Assembly (NCBI RefSeq): GCF_006538885.1
Contig: NZ_BJLY01000002.1
Span: forward strand, 558,001-622,000
Direction of reading: 5' to 3'
Source of the DNA: Gluconobacter roseus NBRC 3990
GTDB lineage: Bacteria > Pseudomonadota > Alphaproteobacteria > Acetobacterales > Acetobacteraceae
Length of the DNA: 64,000 nt
Each line of letters begins with the position of its first letter. Positions within the stretch are counted from its first letter, which is position 1. Below, piece after piece: positions 54,549 to 62,758 of the stretch. Under the pieces are notes generated by a model. That model had not been told where the DNA came from. It ran no database searches and saw nothing but the letters and a program-made list of their open reading frames with translations. Position numbers and translations under genes: made by a program.

Positions 54549-55121
54549 ATGAATAACGCATCTTCCCCGACGCCCCAAAGCAGAACACGCCTCCTTCGCC
54601 GTTTCGCACAGGCCGGCGTGGCATGTGTTCCGCTGCTGCTCGGCGGATGCTCGTTCTTCTCCCCGATTCCCGAACCGCGTGGTTCCCTGATCGAGAAGAC
54701 CGATTACGCGCAGCTCGTTCCCGGAACCAGCACCCGCTCGGATGTGCTTGATCTGCTCGGTTCGCCAACCGCACATGCGACTTTCGATGACAACACATGG
54801 ATCTACGTTTCCATGATCACGTCCCCGACGCCGCTGACCTTCCCGAGCGTGAAGAAGCAGCAGGTCGTGGTTCTGAACTTTGATAACGGTGGCGTCCTGC
54901 GCAAGATGGACACGCTGAGCAAAAAGAATGCGATGTATGTCGGCATGGTCGGTGCAAAGACCCCGACGCCGGGTACCAGCTCGTCGATCCTGCAGGAACT
55001 GCTGGGCAATGTCGGCCGCTACAACCCGATGAGCGGCATGAGCAGCCAGTTTGGTGGCAGCACGGGCCCGATGGGCGGTCAGGGTACCGGCAATGGCGGC
55101 GCCGGCAACTCGCTGCCCTAA
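54549..55121 (+). CDS. bamE: Outer-membrane assembly lipoprotein BamE
   Basis: A 190-residue BamE (SmpA/OmlA domain), a lipoprotein of the BAM complex that inserts beta-barrels in the outer membrane. Signal peptide and lipobox LLGGC place the lipidated Cys at 34. The domain follows: KTDYAQLVPGTSTRSDVLDLLGSP and the NTWIYVS strand. The last 45 residues are Gly/Ser/Met/Gln-rich and not part of the domain. It is divergent from the yceD-like gene and convergent with the histidine kinase gene (16 bp apart). Confidence 0.93.
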   Translation: MNNASSPTPQSRTRLLRRFAQAGVACVPLLLGGCSFFSPIPEPRGSLIEKTDYAQLVPGTSTRSDVLDLLGSPTAHATFDDNTWIYVSMITSPTPLTFPSVKKQQVVVLNFDNGGVLRKMDTLSKKNAMYVGMVGAKTPTPGTSSSILQELLGNVGRYNPMSGMSSQFGGSTGPMGGQGTGNGGAGNSLP

Positions 55122-55137
55122 GCTTCCGGACGCATGA

Positions 55138-56529
55138 TCATTTCGGGAGGCTGAGCAGAACGCCCAGACCTCCCAGCGGGCTGTCCATCAGCCGGATGGA
55201 CCCGCCATGGGCGTGAATGATGTCACGGACGATCGTCAGCCCCAGACCCCCCTTGCCATCCTGACTGCCGCTTGCGGCATTGAGCTCCGAAATGGCGGCG
55301 CGCCGGCTTGCAGACAGGCCAGGCCCGTTATCTTCAACCGCAATCTCGATATTCCGTTCACCCTCACGCAGGGAAAAACGCATGGCCCCTCCGTGCCGCC
55401 GGGCGTTTTCCGCAAGATTCGTCAGAACACGGCGCAAGGCATCCGGCCGGACGACGGCCTCCACACCCTCGCGCCCCTCAACACCGAGAACCTGTCCCCC
55501 TGCCCGCACAGTGGCAGCAGCAACATCATCCAGCATTCCCCTGAGATCAATCGCAACCGGCTCCTCCGCCCCCTCTCCACGGGCAAATGACAGATAGCTT
55601 CCAATGAGGCGTTCCATGTCCTCAATGTCCGTCACCATGTCGGACAGGTCCGGCCTGAGTGCCTCGGCGCGAATCAGACCCGTGGTCGGGATCATGGCAA
55701 CTGTCAGGCGCAGCCGGGTTAGAGGTGTGCGCAGATCATGCGAAACACCTGCCAGAACAGCGGTTCTTTGCGCGACAAAGCGGTTGACCCGCGCCTGCAT
55801 GCGATTGAAGGCAATGGCCGCCTGACGGACTTCACGGGCGCCCTGTGGACGGATGGGCCCCTGATCCCGCCCCATTCCAAAAAGTTCGGCGGCGTGACCG
55901 AGACGACGAATGGCGCGGACCTGGTTGCGCATGAACAGGCCGGCAATCAGAAACAGCAGGATGGAACTGCTCACCGCCCAGACGACAAACAGCCAGATCG
56001 GCCCAATATTCAGGCGCTTGACCGGCACCATGACAACCAGCACACCATCGGGAAGCTGGATGGAAGCGCGCACGGTCTGGGGATCTTCAGACCAGTCCAC
56101 ATCATAGGGACGACCAAGGTTCTGCCGGATGGAACGGGCGAAGTCATCGTCCATCGGTCCCAGCACATGATTGGTGCCCTGCCGGGTCAGCCTTTCACCA
56201 GCGTGAAATGAAAAGCCCAGCTGCGTGCGGGATGCCGCGTCCTGAAGGGTAAGTGCACGTTCAGCCTCGGACGGCGTATGCTCGATCATGGCCATGACCA
56301 GCGAGACTTCACCCGTAACGCCGTCCGAAAGGCGTCGGGACACCACGTTCAGATAGGTGCCGTAGAACAGGCCCAGCGCAATGGCCTGTGTCACGAGCAG
56401 CGGAATGAGAACGATCAGCATGGACCGCCCCATCAGGGAGCGCGGCAGAATACGCCTCAGGGGGCGATCCAGCTTCTGCCAGGTGTCGTCCCGCTCGATC
56501 GCCGGATCAGCGTCCCGGTTTGAGAACAT
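55138..56529 (-). CDS. Sensor histidine kinase (EnvZ-like)
   Basis: A 463-residue membrane kinase. Two spans (about 36-58 and 175-197) flank a periplasmic sensor domain; a HAMP domain follows. The phosphoacceptor is H264 (GVSHDLRTPL), then N-box NLAENARRHG, DNGPGLS and GKGGLGLTIV. The layout and position after an OmpR-type gene are EnvZ-like. The start at 56529 overlaps the regulator gene by 23 bp. Signal unknown. Confidence 0.93.
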   Translation of the reverse strand: MFSNRDADPAIERDDTWQKLDRPLRRILPRSLMGRSMLIVLIPLLVTQAIALGLFYGTYLNVVSRRLSDGVTGEVSLVMAMIEHTPSEAERALTLQDAASRTQLGFSFHAGERLTRQGTNHVLGPMDDDFARSIRQNLGRPYDVDWSEDPQTVRASIQLPDGVLVVMVPVKRLNIGPIWLFVVWAVSSSILLFLIAGLFMRNQVRAIRRLGHAAELFGMGRDQGPIRPQGAREVRQAAIAFNRMQARVNRFVAQRTAVLAGVSHDLRTPLTRLRLTVAMIPTTGLIRAEALRPDLSDMVTDIEDMERLIGSYLSFARGEGAEEPVAIDLRGMLDDVAAATVRAGGQVLGVEGREGVEAVVRPDALRRVLTNLAENARRHGGAMRFSLREGERNIEIAVEDNGPGLSASRRAAISELNAASGSQDGKGGLGLTIVRDIIHAHGGSIRLMDSPLGGLGVLLSLPK

Positions 56530-57205
56530 AACCCTTCCCGCGCACGGTATGGAGAAAACGGGGCTCCTTGGGATCAGGCTCGATACGACGGCGCAGGCGG
56601 GTGACCTGAACGTCAACCGCCCGCTCGCCGATCTCATCCATTTCAAGAGCTCTGGCGATGGCTTCGCGGGAGAGAACCGTCCCGGGCTGGGCCGTCAGAA
56701 CACCCAGCAGGGCCGCCTCGCCCCCCGTCAGATGTACCGGACCATGAGGACCGCTGAGCAGCCCACGCTTGACGTCAAATTCCAGCTCTCCCAGCCGCAG
56801 CATATCGGGCACTTCATCAACGACCGGCAAAGCAGGCACGACACGACGCAAATGGGCACGCAGACGAAGCAGCAGTTCGCGCGGCTCGAAGGGTTTGCCC
56901 AGATAGTCATCCGCACCGGCTTCCAATCCGCCGATCCGGTCCGCAGGTTCCCCCCGTGCCGTCAGAAGCAGGATCGGAAGCGACAGGCCGTCTTTCCGAA
57001 GACTGTTCGTCAGAGACAGACCATCTTCGCCGGGCATCGTGACGTCCAGAACAAGAGCATCGGGCTGGATGCGCTCGAGAACCTGACGTGCCGCCAGGGC
57101 ATCAAGGGCCGTGCTGACACGATAGCCGTTCTCAGACAGATAGCGTTGCAGCAGCCGCAGGAGGCGCGGATCATCATCGACGACAAGAATATGTTCGTCG
57201 CTCAT
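56507..57205 (-). CDS. OmpR-family response regulator (PetR-like)
   Basis: A 232-residue regulator. The receiver has the acidic pair at D10-D12, phosphorylation site D54 (LVLDVTMPGEDG) and the Lys in GADDYLGKPFEP. The C-terminal winged helix ends VDVQVTRLRRRIEPDP and TVRGKGYVL. With the MarR gene upstream it matches the PetP-PetR pair known from Rhodobacter; that name is an inference. It overlaps the MarR-type gene by 4 bp. Confidence 0.94.
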   Translation of the reverse strand: MSDEHILVVDDDPRLLRLLQRYLSENGYRVSTALDALAARQVLERIQPDALVLDVTMPGEDGLSLTNSLRKDGLSLPILLLTARGEPADRIGGLEAGADDYLGKPFEPRELLLRLRAHLRRVVPALPVVDEVPDMLRLGELEFDVKRGLLSGPHGPVHLTGGEAALLGVLTAQPGTVLSREAIARALEMDEIGERAVDVQVTRLRRRIEPDPKEPRFLHTVRGKGYVLKPGR

Positions 57206-57690
57206 CGTGCAGGGCTTTCAGTTGAAACCTGAAGGGGCGCAAGGACACGGCGGAAACCTTCAACAGCTGTCATTCCGGCTTCACGATAGGCCCGGGTCAT
57301 GACCTCGCGGATCATGAGGAACAGTTCACGCTCAAGCGCTTCTCCAGTCTCCGTCAGCCGCAGGGGACGTCTGCGCCGGTCGTGACGGTCCTCTTCCTGT
57401 ACGAGCAGTCTGCGCTCCCGCAGATCGCCCAGAGCGCGCCCGAGTGACTGCTTGGTAATGCCAAGACTGTTCAGGAGTGCACCAGGCGTAATTCCCGGAT
57501 GGGCGGCTGTCAGGAACAGAATGCGATGATGGGCCGGTCCCAGCCCCTTCTCGCGCAGCAGCGTCTCGCAGTCGGCATTCAGCGTCCGCCAGGCCAGCAT
57601 CATGGCCTCATAGGACTGCCGGATCCGGTCTTCGCGCAGGTAAAGATGCGCCGTCGCGGAGGATGGCGCTTCCATAAGTCGGGAGGTCAC
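57202..57690 (-). CDS. MarR-family transcriptional regulator (PetP-like)
   Basis: A 162-residue winged-helix regulator. The DNA-binding part spans about residues 60-125: LTAAHPGITPGALLNSLGITKQSLGRAL followed by the wing VQEEDRHDRRRRPLRLTETG. Dimerisation helices lie at both ends. It sits between def and the OmpR-type gene with 4-bp overlaps on both sides, so all four genes should be one transcript. Ligand unknown. Confidence 0.92.
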   Translation of the reverse strand: MTSRLMEAPSSATAHLYLREDRIRQSYEAMMLAWRTLNADCETLLREKGLGPAHHRILFLTAAHPGITPGALLNSLGITKQSLGRALGDLRERRLLVQEEDRHDRRRRPLRLTETGEALERELFLMIREVMTRAYREAGMTAVEGFRRVLAPLQVSTESPAR

Positions 57691-58199
57691 CGGAGAATTT
57701 CCTCCACATATCCGAAGCGGTTAAAATCGGTGATGCGCTGCGGATAGAGAATGCCGTTCAGATGATCGTTTTCGTGCTGGAGGACATTGGCATGAAAACC
57801 CGTAGCTTCGCCTTCAACCACATCACCGTTTTCGTCCAGTCCCGAGTAATGCACATGAGCATATCGCGGCACATCAGCGCGCAGACCCGGAATCGACAGG
57901 CACCCCTCGCTGCAGATGATCATCTCGTCACCGACAGGCGTGATTTCCGGATTGATGAGAACGCGGGGCAGCAATGCATCTTCGGGATTCGCCACACGGT
58001 TCGTCGGAACGTGATAAACGAAGAGCCTCAGAAGCTGATGAACCTGCGGAGCCGCCAGTCCAGCACCGCGCGCATCCGCCATTGTTTCCATCATGTCCGC
58101 GATGAGAGACTGGATTTCCGGGGCTTTCGGGTCAGAAACGGCCTGTGCCACCTGATGCAGGACGGGGTTACCCATGCGGGCGATCTTGAGCAGGGCCAT
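57687..58199 (-). CDS. def: Peptide deformylase
   Basis: A 170-residue metalloenzyme that removes the formyl group from nascent proteins. All three motifs are intact: GAGLAAPQV (residues 45-53), EGCLS with metal ligand C100, and QHENDH with H142, E143 and H146. It is not next to fmt here, so another copy near fmt elsewhere is possible. It heads an operon with three regulatory genes, a common but unexplained alphaproteobacterial context. Confidence 0.95.
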   Translation of the reverse strand: MALLKIARMGNPVLHQVAQAVSDPKAPEIQSLIADMMETMADARGAGLAAPQVHQLLRLFVYHVPTNRVANPEDALLPRVLINPEITPVGDEMIICSEGCLSIPGLRADVPRYAHVHYSGLDENGDVVEGEATGFHANVLQHENDHLNGILYPQRITDFNRFGYVEEILR

Positions 58200-58387
58200 G
58201 AAATTGTCTGTCCTTCGAAAGAGGGTGGCATCCGGTCAGCCCAGAGTGCGCGTTGGGAAGAATCCATTCAAGCGCGGCTGAATGAATTGCGTTCCCGGCG
58301 GAAGGTGTGTTAAGGGCACCATCCTTAGTTGGAATGCCATATCACGGGTGGCGCTGAAGAGCGGGCCCATAAGGAGTTGACGGCACC

Positions 58388-58591
58388 GTGCAGGTTCTCG
58401 TTCGTGACAACAATGTTGACCAGGCGCTTAAGGCGCTCAAGAAGAAGATGCAGCGCGAAGGCGTGTTTCGTGAGATGAAGCTGCGTCGCCACTTCGAAAA
58501 GCCCTCCGAGAAGCGCGCCCGCGAAGCAGCTGAAGCTGTTCGCCGCGCCCGCAAGATGGAGCGTAAGCGTCTGGAGCGTGAAGGCTTCTAA
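58388..58591 (+). CDS. rpsU: 30S ribosomal protein S21
   Basis: A 67-residue S21, a small basic protein needed for initiation on natural mRNAs. It has [20 protein letters not shown] and the basic tail. The start is GTG, with AAGGAG about 11 bases upstream. A terminator follows. It is divergent from def; the 189-bp gap should hold both promoters (a weak TTGCGT/TTAAGG pair lies at about 58288-58316). Confidence 0.96.
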
Positions 58592-58612
58592 GTCTTCCCG
58601 TCATCCGAACGG

Positions 58613-58649
58613 AAAAAAGGCCGCATCCTCAGGGATAGCGGCTTTTTTT
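58613..58649 (+). terminator. Rho-independent terminator of rpsU
   Basis: A-run, then GCCGC...GCGGC stem with an inner CCT/AGG pairing, then TTTTTTT. It could also work for the convergent S9 peptidase transcript. Confidence 0.85.
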
Positions 58650-58710
58650 ATGCCTTGATTTCGCAATATCCCCTGCCCGCATCAAGCAGACAGGGAATGA
58701 ATGGATAGCC

Positions 58711-60828
58711 TCAAGGCGCATCCATCAGTTTGCGGCTGAGATAGATTGCCTCAAGAGCACGCTCATGTGCGACTTCGGCGGCATTGACCGTGCCGGCATG
58801 ACCACCCTCTACATCTTCATAATACAGGAAAGGCAGCTTCAGGCTCTCCAGCCGCGCTGCGAACCGCCGGGCATGGATCGGGCCAACCCGGTCATCCCGT
58901 GTTGACGTGAAGATGAACGGCTCCGGATAGGACACTCCGGCTTTCAGGTTCTGCAGAGGCGACATCTTTTCCCAGAAAGCGCGCGGCCCCGGTTCCGAGG
59001 TGCTGCCATATTCTGCGGCCCATGAGGCACCGGCTGCCATCTGCTCGTAATTCATCATGTCCAGAAGCGGCACACCAATGATCACTGCATTCCACAGATC
59101 CGGATGCTGGGTGAACTCTACGCCCGCCAACAGCCCACCATTGGACCGCCCACGCAGCCCAAGATGCTTGGGAGATGTAATATGCCGCGCCGTCAGATCA
59201 CGCGCCACGGCGGCAAAGTCGTCATATGCCTTCTGGCGCCCTTCCCGACGCGCAACTTCGTGCCATGCAGGACCAAACTCGCCGCCACCGCGGATATTGG
59301 CCATGACATACACACCACCCCGATCGAACCAGGTAATCCCGAGATCAGGGTGATAGACAGGCAGATAGGACAGTCCGAAACCACCATAGGCTGTCATCAG
59401 CGTGGGACGGGCGCCATCCTTCTGCCAGCCCTTCGCATGAACGATGAAATATGGAATGGCCGTACCATCCGGGCTGGTCGCAGACATCTGCTCTACAACC
59501 AGACCAGACGCATCAAACAGATCCGGCTGACGATATAAAAGTTTTGTGGTCTGCGATGCCGTATCCAGCCCCCATAGCTGGGGCGGCTGAGTGAACCCTT
59601 CGAGCTGCAGGTAAGCCTTCGAGAGATTCGGATCAGACGAAACGATTTCTGCTGCCATATTGCGCGGCAACGCAATGGAATGCGAGGTCCAGCCGTTCTT
59701 TGCCTCATGGCGGAAAAGCTTCAGAACAGGCTGGACGTTATCGTACAGAACAACAACCAGACCGTCCTTGGTGACGGCCAGAGCGTCTCCCATTCCGTCT
59801 CCAATGGTCTGACGGGACGTAGGTGACAGGATAAGCTCCGGGGCCGCCGATCTTTTCAGGTCCAGAGCAACAATACTGTCCGCGTGAAACGTTTGACTGG
59901 GCAGTACCCAATCCTGCAGCAGATGAAAAACCAGCTGGCCATTCAGATAGGACAGGCTGTCATATTTTTCAGGAAGCGGCAGCCTGGTCAGCTGGTGAGT
60001 CTTCGGACTGAAAATACTGAGTTCCGTGTGAAAGAAATCCCGGTGACGGCTGATGAGAAAAAGCTGATGCCCTTTTTCATCACGCAGAGTTTCCGGCGAC
60101 ACATCCATATCCGAAATCTGCCCACGATAGACTTCGGTAGCCTGAGCCAGCGATTGTTCTCGGCGCAGCAATCGGACGGAATACGGATAGCCTGACTTGG
60201 TAAGCCCTGCGTCACCAGCCCCCCAGTCACGGGAAACGAGAAGCGTGTTGGCATCAACCCATGTGACGGTCTGTTTGCCAGAAGGCAGAACAAAACCATC
60301 CTTTACGAAAGCACCCTTCTGCGTGTCGTATTCCCGGACCACATGCGCGTCTTCACCCGCCCGGGACAGGGCCATGAGACAGAAACGTTCCTCCGGAACA
60401 AGACAGTCCAGACCTTCCATGACCCAGTTTTCATGCTCTGATCGAGCTAGGGCATCGAGATCAAAACGCGTTTTCCAATCCGGGTGACCGAAGCTAAAGG
60501 AAGTAGTCGAAGCACTACGCCATATCCCGCGGATATGGACATCATCCTGCCAAAAGTTCCAGATCTCCCCTCCCTGCTGGTGCGGCACGGCAAGACGCGT
60601 CGGGGACTGCTCTGCGGTCAGGATTTTCTGGTAGAGAGGCCTGTAGCGCGGGTCTGACGCAAGCGTTGCTTCAGTATGAGCATTCTGTGCCCTGACCCAT
60701 TGCAGGGCTTTGGCACCGTCCGTCTGGCTTAACTCGGCTGGAGACGGCAGAGAAGATGTGCCCGCATAAGCCGCCAAAGGCAGAATGGAGAGAGACAGGC
60801 ACAGCGCTCTCGCAAGAACAGGAAACAT
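58711..60828 (-). CDS. Secreted prolyl oligopeptidase (peptidase S9A family)
   Basis: A 705-residue serine peptidase with a signal peptide (cleavage near 22, AAYAG). An N-terminal seven-bladed propeller region (about 70-430) covers a C-terminal alpha/beta-hydrolase domain. The nucleophile is S562 (GRSNGG), the acid is in the Asp pair at 645-646 (STRDDRVG) and the base is H677 (EGGHAG). It cleaves short proline-containing peptides, probably in the periplasm. A 14-bp hairpin overlaps its Shine-Dalgarno (AAAGGG). Confidence 0.94.
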   Translation of the reverse strand: MFPVLARALCLSLSILPLAAYAGTSSLPSPAELSQTDGAKALQWVRAQNAHTEATLASDPRYRPLYQKILTAEQSPTRLAVPHQQGGEIWNFWQDDVHIRGIWRSASTTSFSFGHPDWKTRFDLDALARSEHENWVMEGLDCLVPEERFCLMALSRAGEDAHVVREYDTQKGAFVKDGFVLPSGKQTVTWVDANTLLVSRDWGAGDAGLTKSGYPYSVRLLRREQSLAQATEVYRGQISDMDVSPETLRDEKGHQLFLISRHRDFFHTELSIFSPKTHQLTRLPLPEKYDSLSYLNGQLVFHLLQDWVLPSQTFHADSIVALDLKRSAAPELILSPTSRQTIGDGMGDALAVTKDGLVVVLYDNVQPVLKLFRHEAKNGWTSHSIALPRNMAAEIVSSDPNLSKAYLQLEGFTQPPQLWGLDTASQTTKLLYRQPDLFDASGLVVEQMSATSPDGTAIPYFIVHAKGWQKDGARPTLMTAYGGFGLSYLPVYHPDLGITWFDRGGVYVMANIRGGGEFGPAWHEVARREGRQKAYDDFAAVARDLTARHITSPKHLGLRGRSNGGLLAGVEFTQHPDLWNAVIIGVPLLDMMNYEQMAAGASWAAEYGSTSEPGPRAFWEKMSPLQNLKAGVSYPEPFIFTSTRDDRVGPIHARRFAARLESLKLPFLYYEDVEGGHAGTVNAAEVAHERALEAIYLSRKLMDAP

Positions 60829-60835
60829 GAAGACC

Positions 60836-60868
60836 CTTTACGATACCGACGATATCGGCATCGTAAAG
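60836..60868 (-). promoter_or_regulatory. 14-bp hairpin overlapping the Shine-Dalgarno of the S9 peptidase gene
   Basis: CTTTACGATACCGA pairs with TCGGCATCGTAAAG (one G-U) around a 5-base loop. Four of the six Shine-Dalgarno bases (AAAG of AAAGGG) are inside the stem, which ends 7 bp before the ATG. It starts 12 bp after the motA stop. No T-run follows, so translational control is as likely as termination. Confidence 0.6.
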
Positions 60869-60880
60869 AAAGCTGGTAGA

Positions 60881-61747
60881 TCAGGCCACAGCTGCTGCAC
60901 TGACAGCTTCTTCAACCTCCTGGAAACTCGGCATCAGGTCGGAAGGAATGCTCTTCCGACCGATTTCTACGCTGACCTGCGGTGCGTTGCCCTGCAGATG
61001 CGCGACGATCACAGAGCGTACCAGATCAAGATAAGAGGCCTCTTCTTCAACCACACCACCCAGCCGACTGGCGATTGGTGCCACAATTCCATATGCCAGC
61101 AGGATACCAAGGAGCGTTCCGACAAGAGCGCCTGCAATCATCTCGCCCAGAATGATCGGGGGCTTGCTGATGGAAGCCATGGTCTTGATCACGCCCAGCA
61201 CCGCAGCCACGATCCCCAGAGCCGGCAGCGCATCGGAAACAGACTGAAGCGCATGAGGGAGATGCATTTCCTCACGCATGTTCTTCTTGAGTTCATTCCC
61301 CATCACTTCATCCATCTGATACGGATCAGTAGCATTCATGCCCGCCATACGCAGATAGTCGCAGATGAAGGAGCAGACGTGTGGGTTGTCCCGGATTTTT
61401 GGAAAGGCCCCAAACACCGTGCTGCCCTGCGGATCCTCGATATGGGATTCCAAGGCCATGAAGCCCTTGGAAGATGCCAGTTTCGAGATATGAAACAGCA
61501 GGCTCAGGAGATCAACATAATCAGACCGGCTGTACTGGGACCCCTTCATGGCTTTCTTGACCCCGGCCGGAACATGCTTCACGGCCGCAATCGAATTGGC
61601 CATCAGAAAGGTTCCGACCGCAGCGCCCAGAATGGTCAGGAGTTCGAAGGGCATTGAAGAGACGAGAGGGCCGATAGCTCCTCCCGATGCCACGAACGAT
61701 CCGAAAACACAGCCCAGAACAACAACCAGACCGATAATAATGAACAT
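60881..61747 (-). CDS. motA: Flagellar motor stator protein MotA
   Basis: A 288-residue MotA. Four membrane spans (about 1-22, 33-52, 168-190, 198-222), with the large cytoplasmic loop between the second and third. The span 3-4 region (GIVAAVLGVIKTMASISKPP) carries the conserved prolines of the proton channel. With MotB it forms the proton-driven stator. It follows motB by 26 bp. No other flagellar genes are in the window. Confidence 0.96.
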   Translation of the reverse strand: MFIIIGLVVVLGCVFGSFVASGGAIGPLVSSMPFELLTILGAAVGTFLMANSIAAVKHVPAGVKKAMKGSQYSRSDYVDLLSLLFHISKLASSKGFMALESHIEDPQGSTVFGAFPKIRDNPHVCSFICDYLRMAGMNATDPYQMDEVMGNELKKNMREEMHLPHALQSVSDALPALGIVAAVLGVIKTMASISKPPIILGEMIAGALVGTLLGILLAYGIVAPIASRLGGVVEEEASYLDLVRSVIVAHLQGNAPQVSVEIGRKSIPSDLMPSFQEVEEAVSAAAVA

Positions 61748-61773
61748 CCGAAAATTTCCTGACTGACTTGAAT

Positions 61774-62709
61774 TTATTGAGAAATATCGGGCGACAGCAC
61801 CAGAACGATGCGGCGGTTCCGGGGACTGAGAGGCTGGGCAGGATCAAACAGGTTTCTGTCAGCATAACCGCTGACGGATTTCAGGCGCCCGTCGGGAAAA
61901 CCGCTCTGCACAACAAGGTCCCGCACTGCGACCGCACGGGCACTCGACAGGCTCCAGTTACTGAGCTGTCCGGGGCGATAGGGCGCGGCATCGGTATAAC
62001 CAGCGATACTCAGTTTGCCAGGCAGTTTTTCCAGATAGGGCACAATGGCTTTGAGCAGTTTCACTGCATGCGGGTCCGGAGAAGACTGCCCCATCGCAAA
62101 CATTGGGAGATGGTCTGAATCCGCAATCTGGATGTGCAATCCATCATCGCCGACCGTGACAGAAACCTGCGACCGTATATCCGCAAGTTCAGGCATATTA
62201 CTGACGAGCGTCTGAATCTTCTTCGCAGCGGCAACCCGAGCCTCCTGCTCGGCTTTTGCGGAAGCGGGAGCAACGGGAGGTTCACCCGGCTGAATCTGGT
62301 TGTCGTGCAGCACGACAATCTGTGCCGTATGGACACTGGGAGCTTTTGCCGGATCTGTCTTTTGCTGGGTGCTGGCACCCTGGGACGGCTTTCCGTACTG
62401 ATCCTTCCCCGGTTTCAGGGCAATAGGCTTTGTTTCCAGCGACACGGGTTCCGGTGCCGCAGGCAGCACATTCTGCATCGGCGGCGGCATATCTTTCCAG
62501 ACGGCCATCGGATTGAAGAAATTGGCGATGCCCTTGCGCTGTTCTTCCGTTGTGGCGTTGATGAGCCACATGACCAGAAAAAACGCCATCATGGCCGTTA
62601 CGAAATCGGCATAGGCGATTTTCCACGCACCGCCATGATGACCGCCTTCGACCACATCAAAACGCTTGATGATGATCTTTCGAGCTTCTTTGCCGTTCTG
62701 GTTGGACAT
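61774..62709 (-). CDS. motB: Flagellar motor stator protein MotB
   Basis: A 311-residue MotB. One N-terminal span contains the essential proton-binding aspartate D35 (IAYADFVTAMMAFF). A periplasmic linker rich in Pro/Ala/Gln follows, then the OmpA-like peptidoglycan-binding domain (about 165-305, IAGYTDAAPY, SSARAVAVRDLV, NRRIVLVL). AGGAGGCGGG precedes the ATG. Confidence 0.96.
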   Translation of the reverse strand: MSNQNGKEARKIIIKRFDVVEGGHHGGAWKIAYADFVTAMMAFFLVMWLINATTEEQRKGIANFFNPMAVWKDMPPPMQNVLPAAPEPVSLETKPIALKPGKDQYGKPSQGASTQQKTDPAKAPSVHTAQIVVLHDNQIQPGEPPVAPASAKAEQEARVAAAKKIQTLVSNMPELADIRSQVSVTVGDDGLHIQIADSDHLPMFAMGQSSPDPHAVKLLKAIVPYLEKLPGKLSIAGYTDAAPYRPGQLSNWSLSSARAVAVRDLVVQSGFPDGRLKSVSGYADRNLFDPAQPLSPRNRRIVLVLSPDISQ

Positions 62710-62758
62710 CCCGCCTCCTGAATGATTTCAGTATGGCAGGGGAGTCTTAAGGAGAGGT

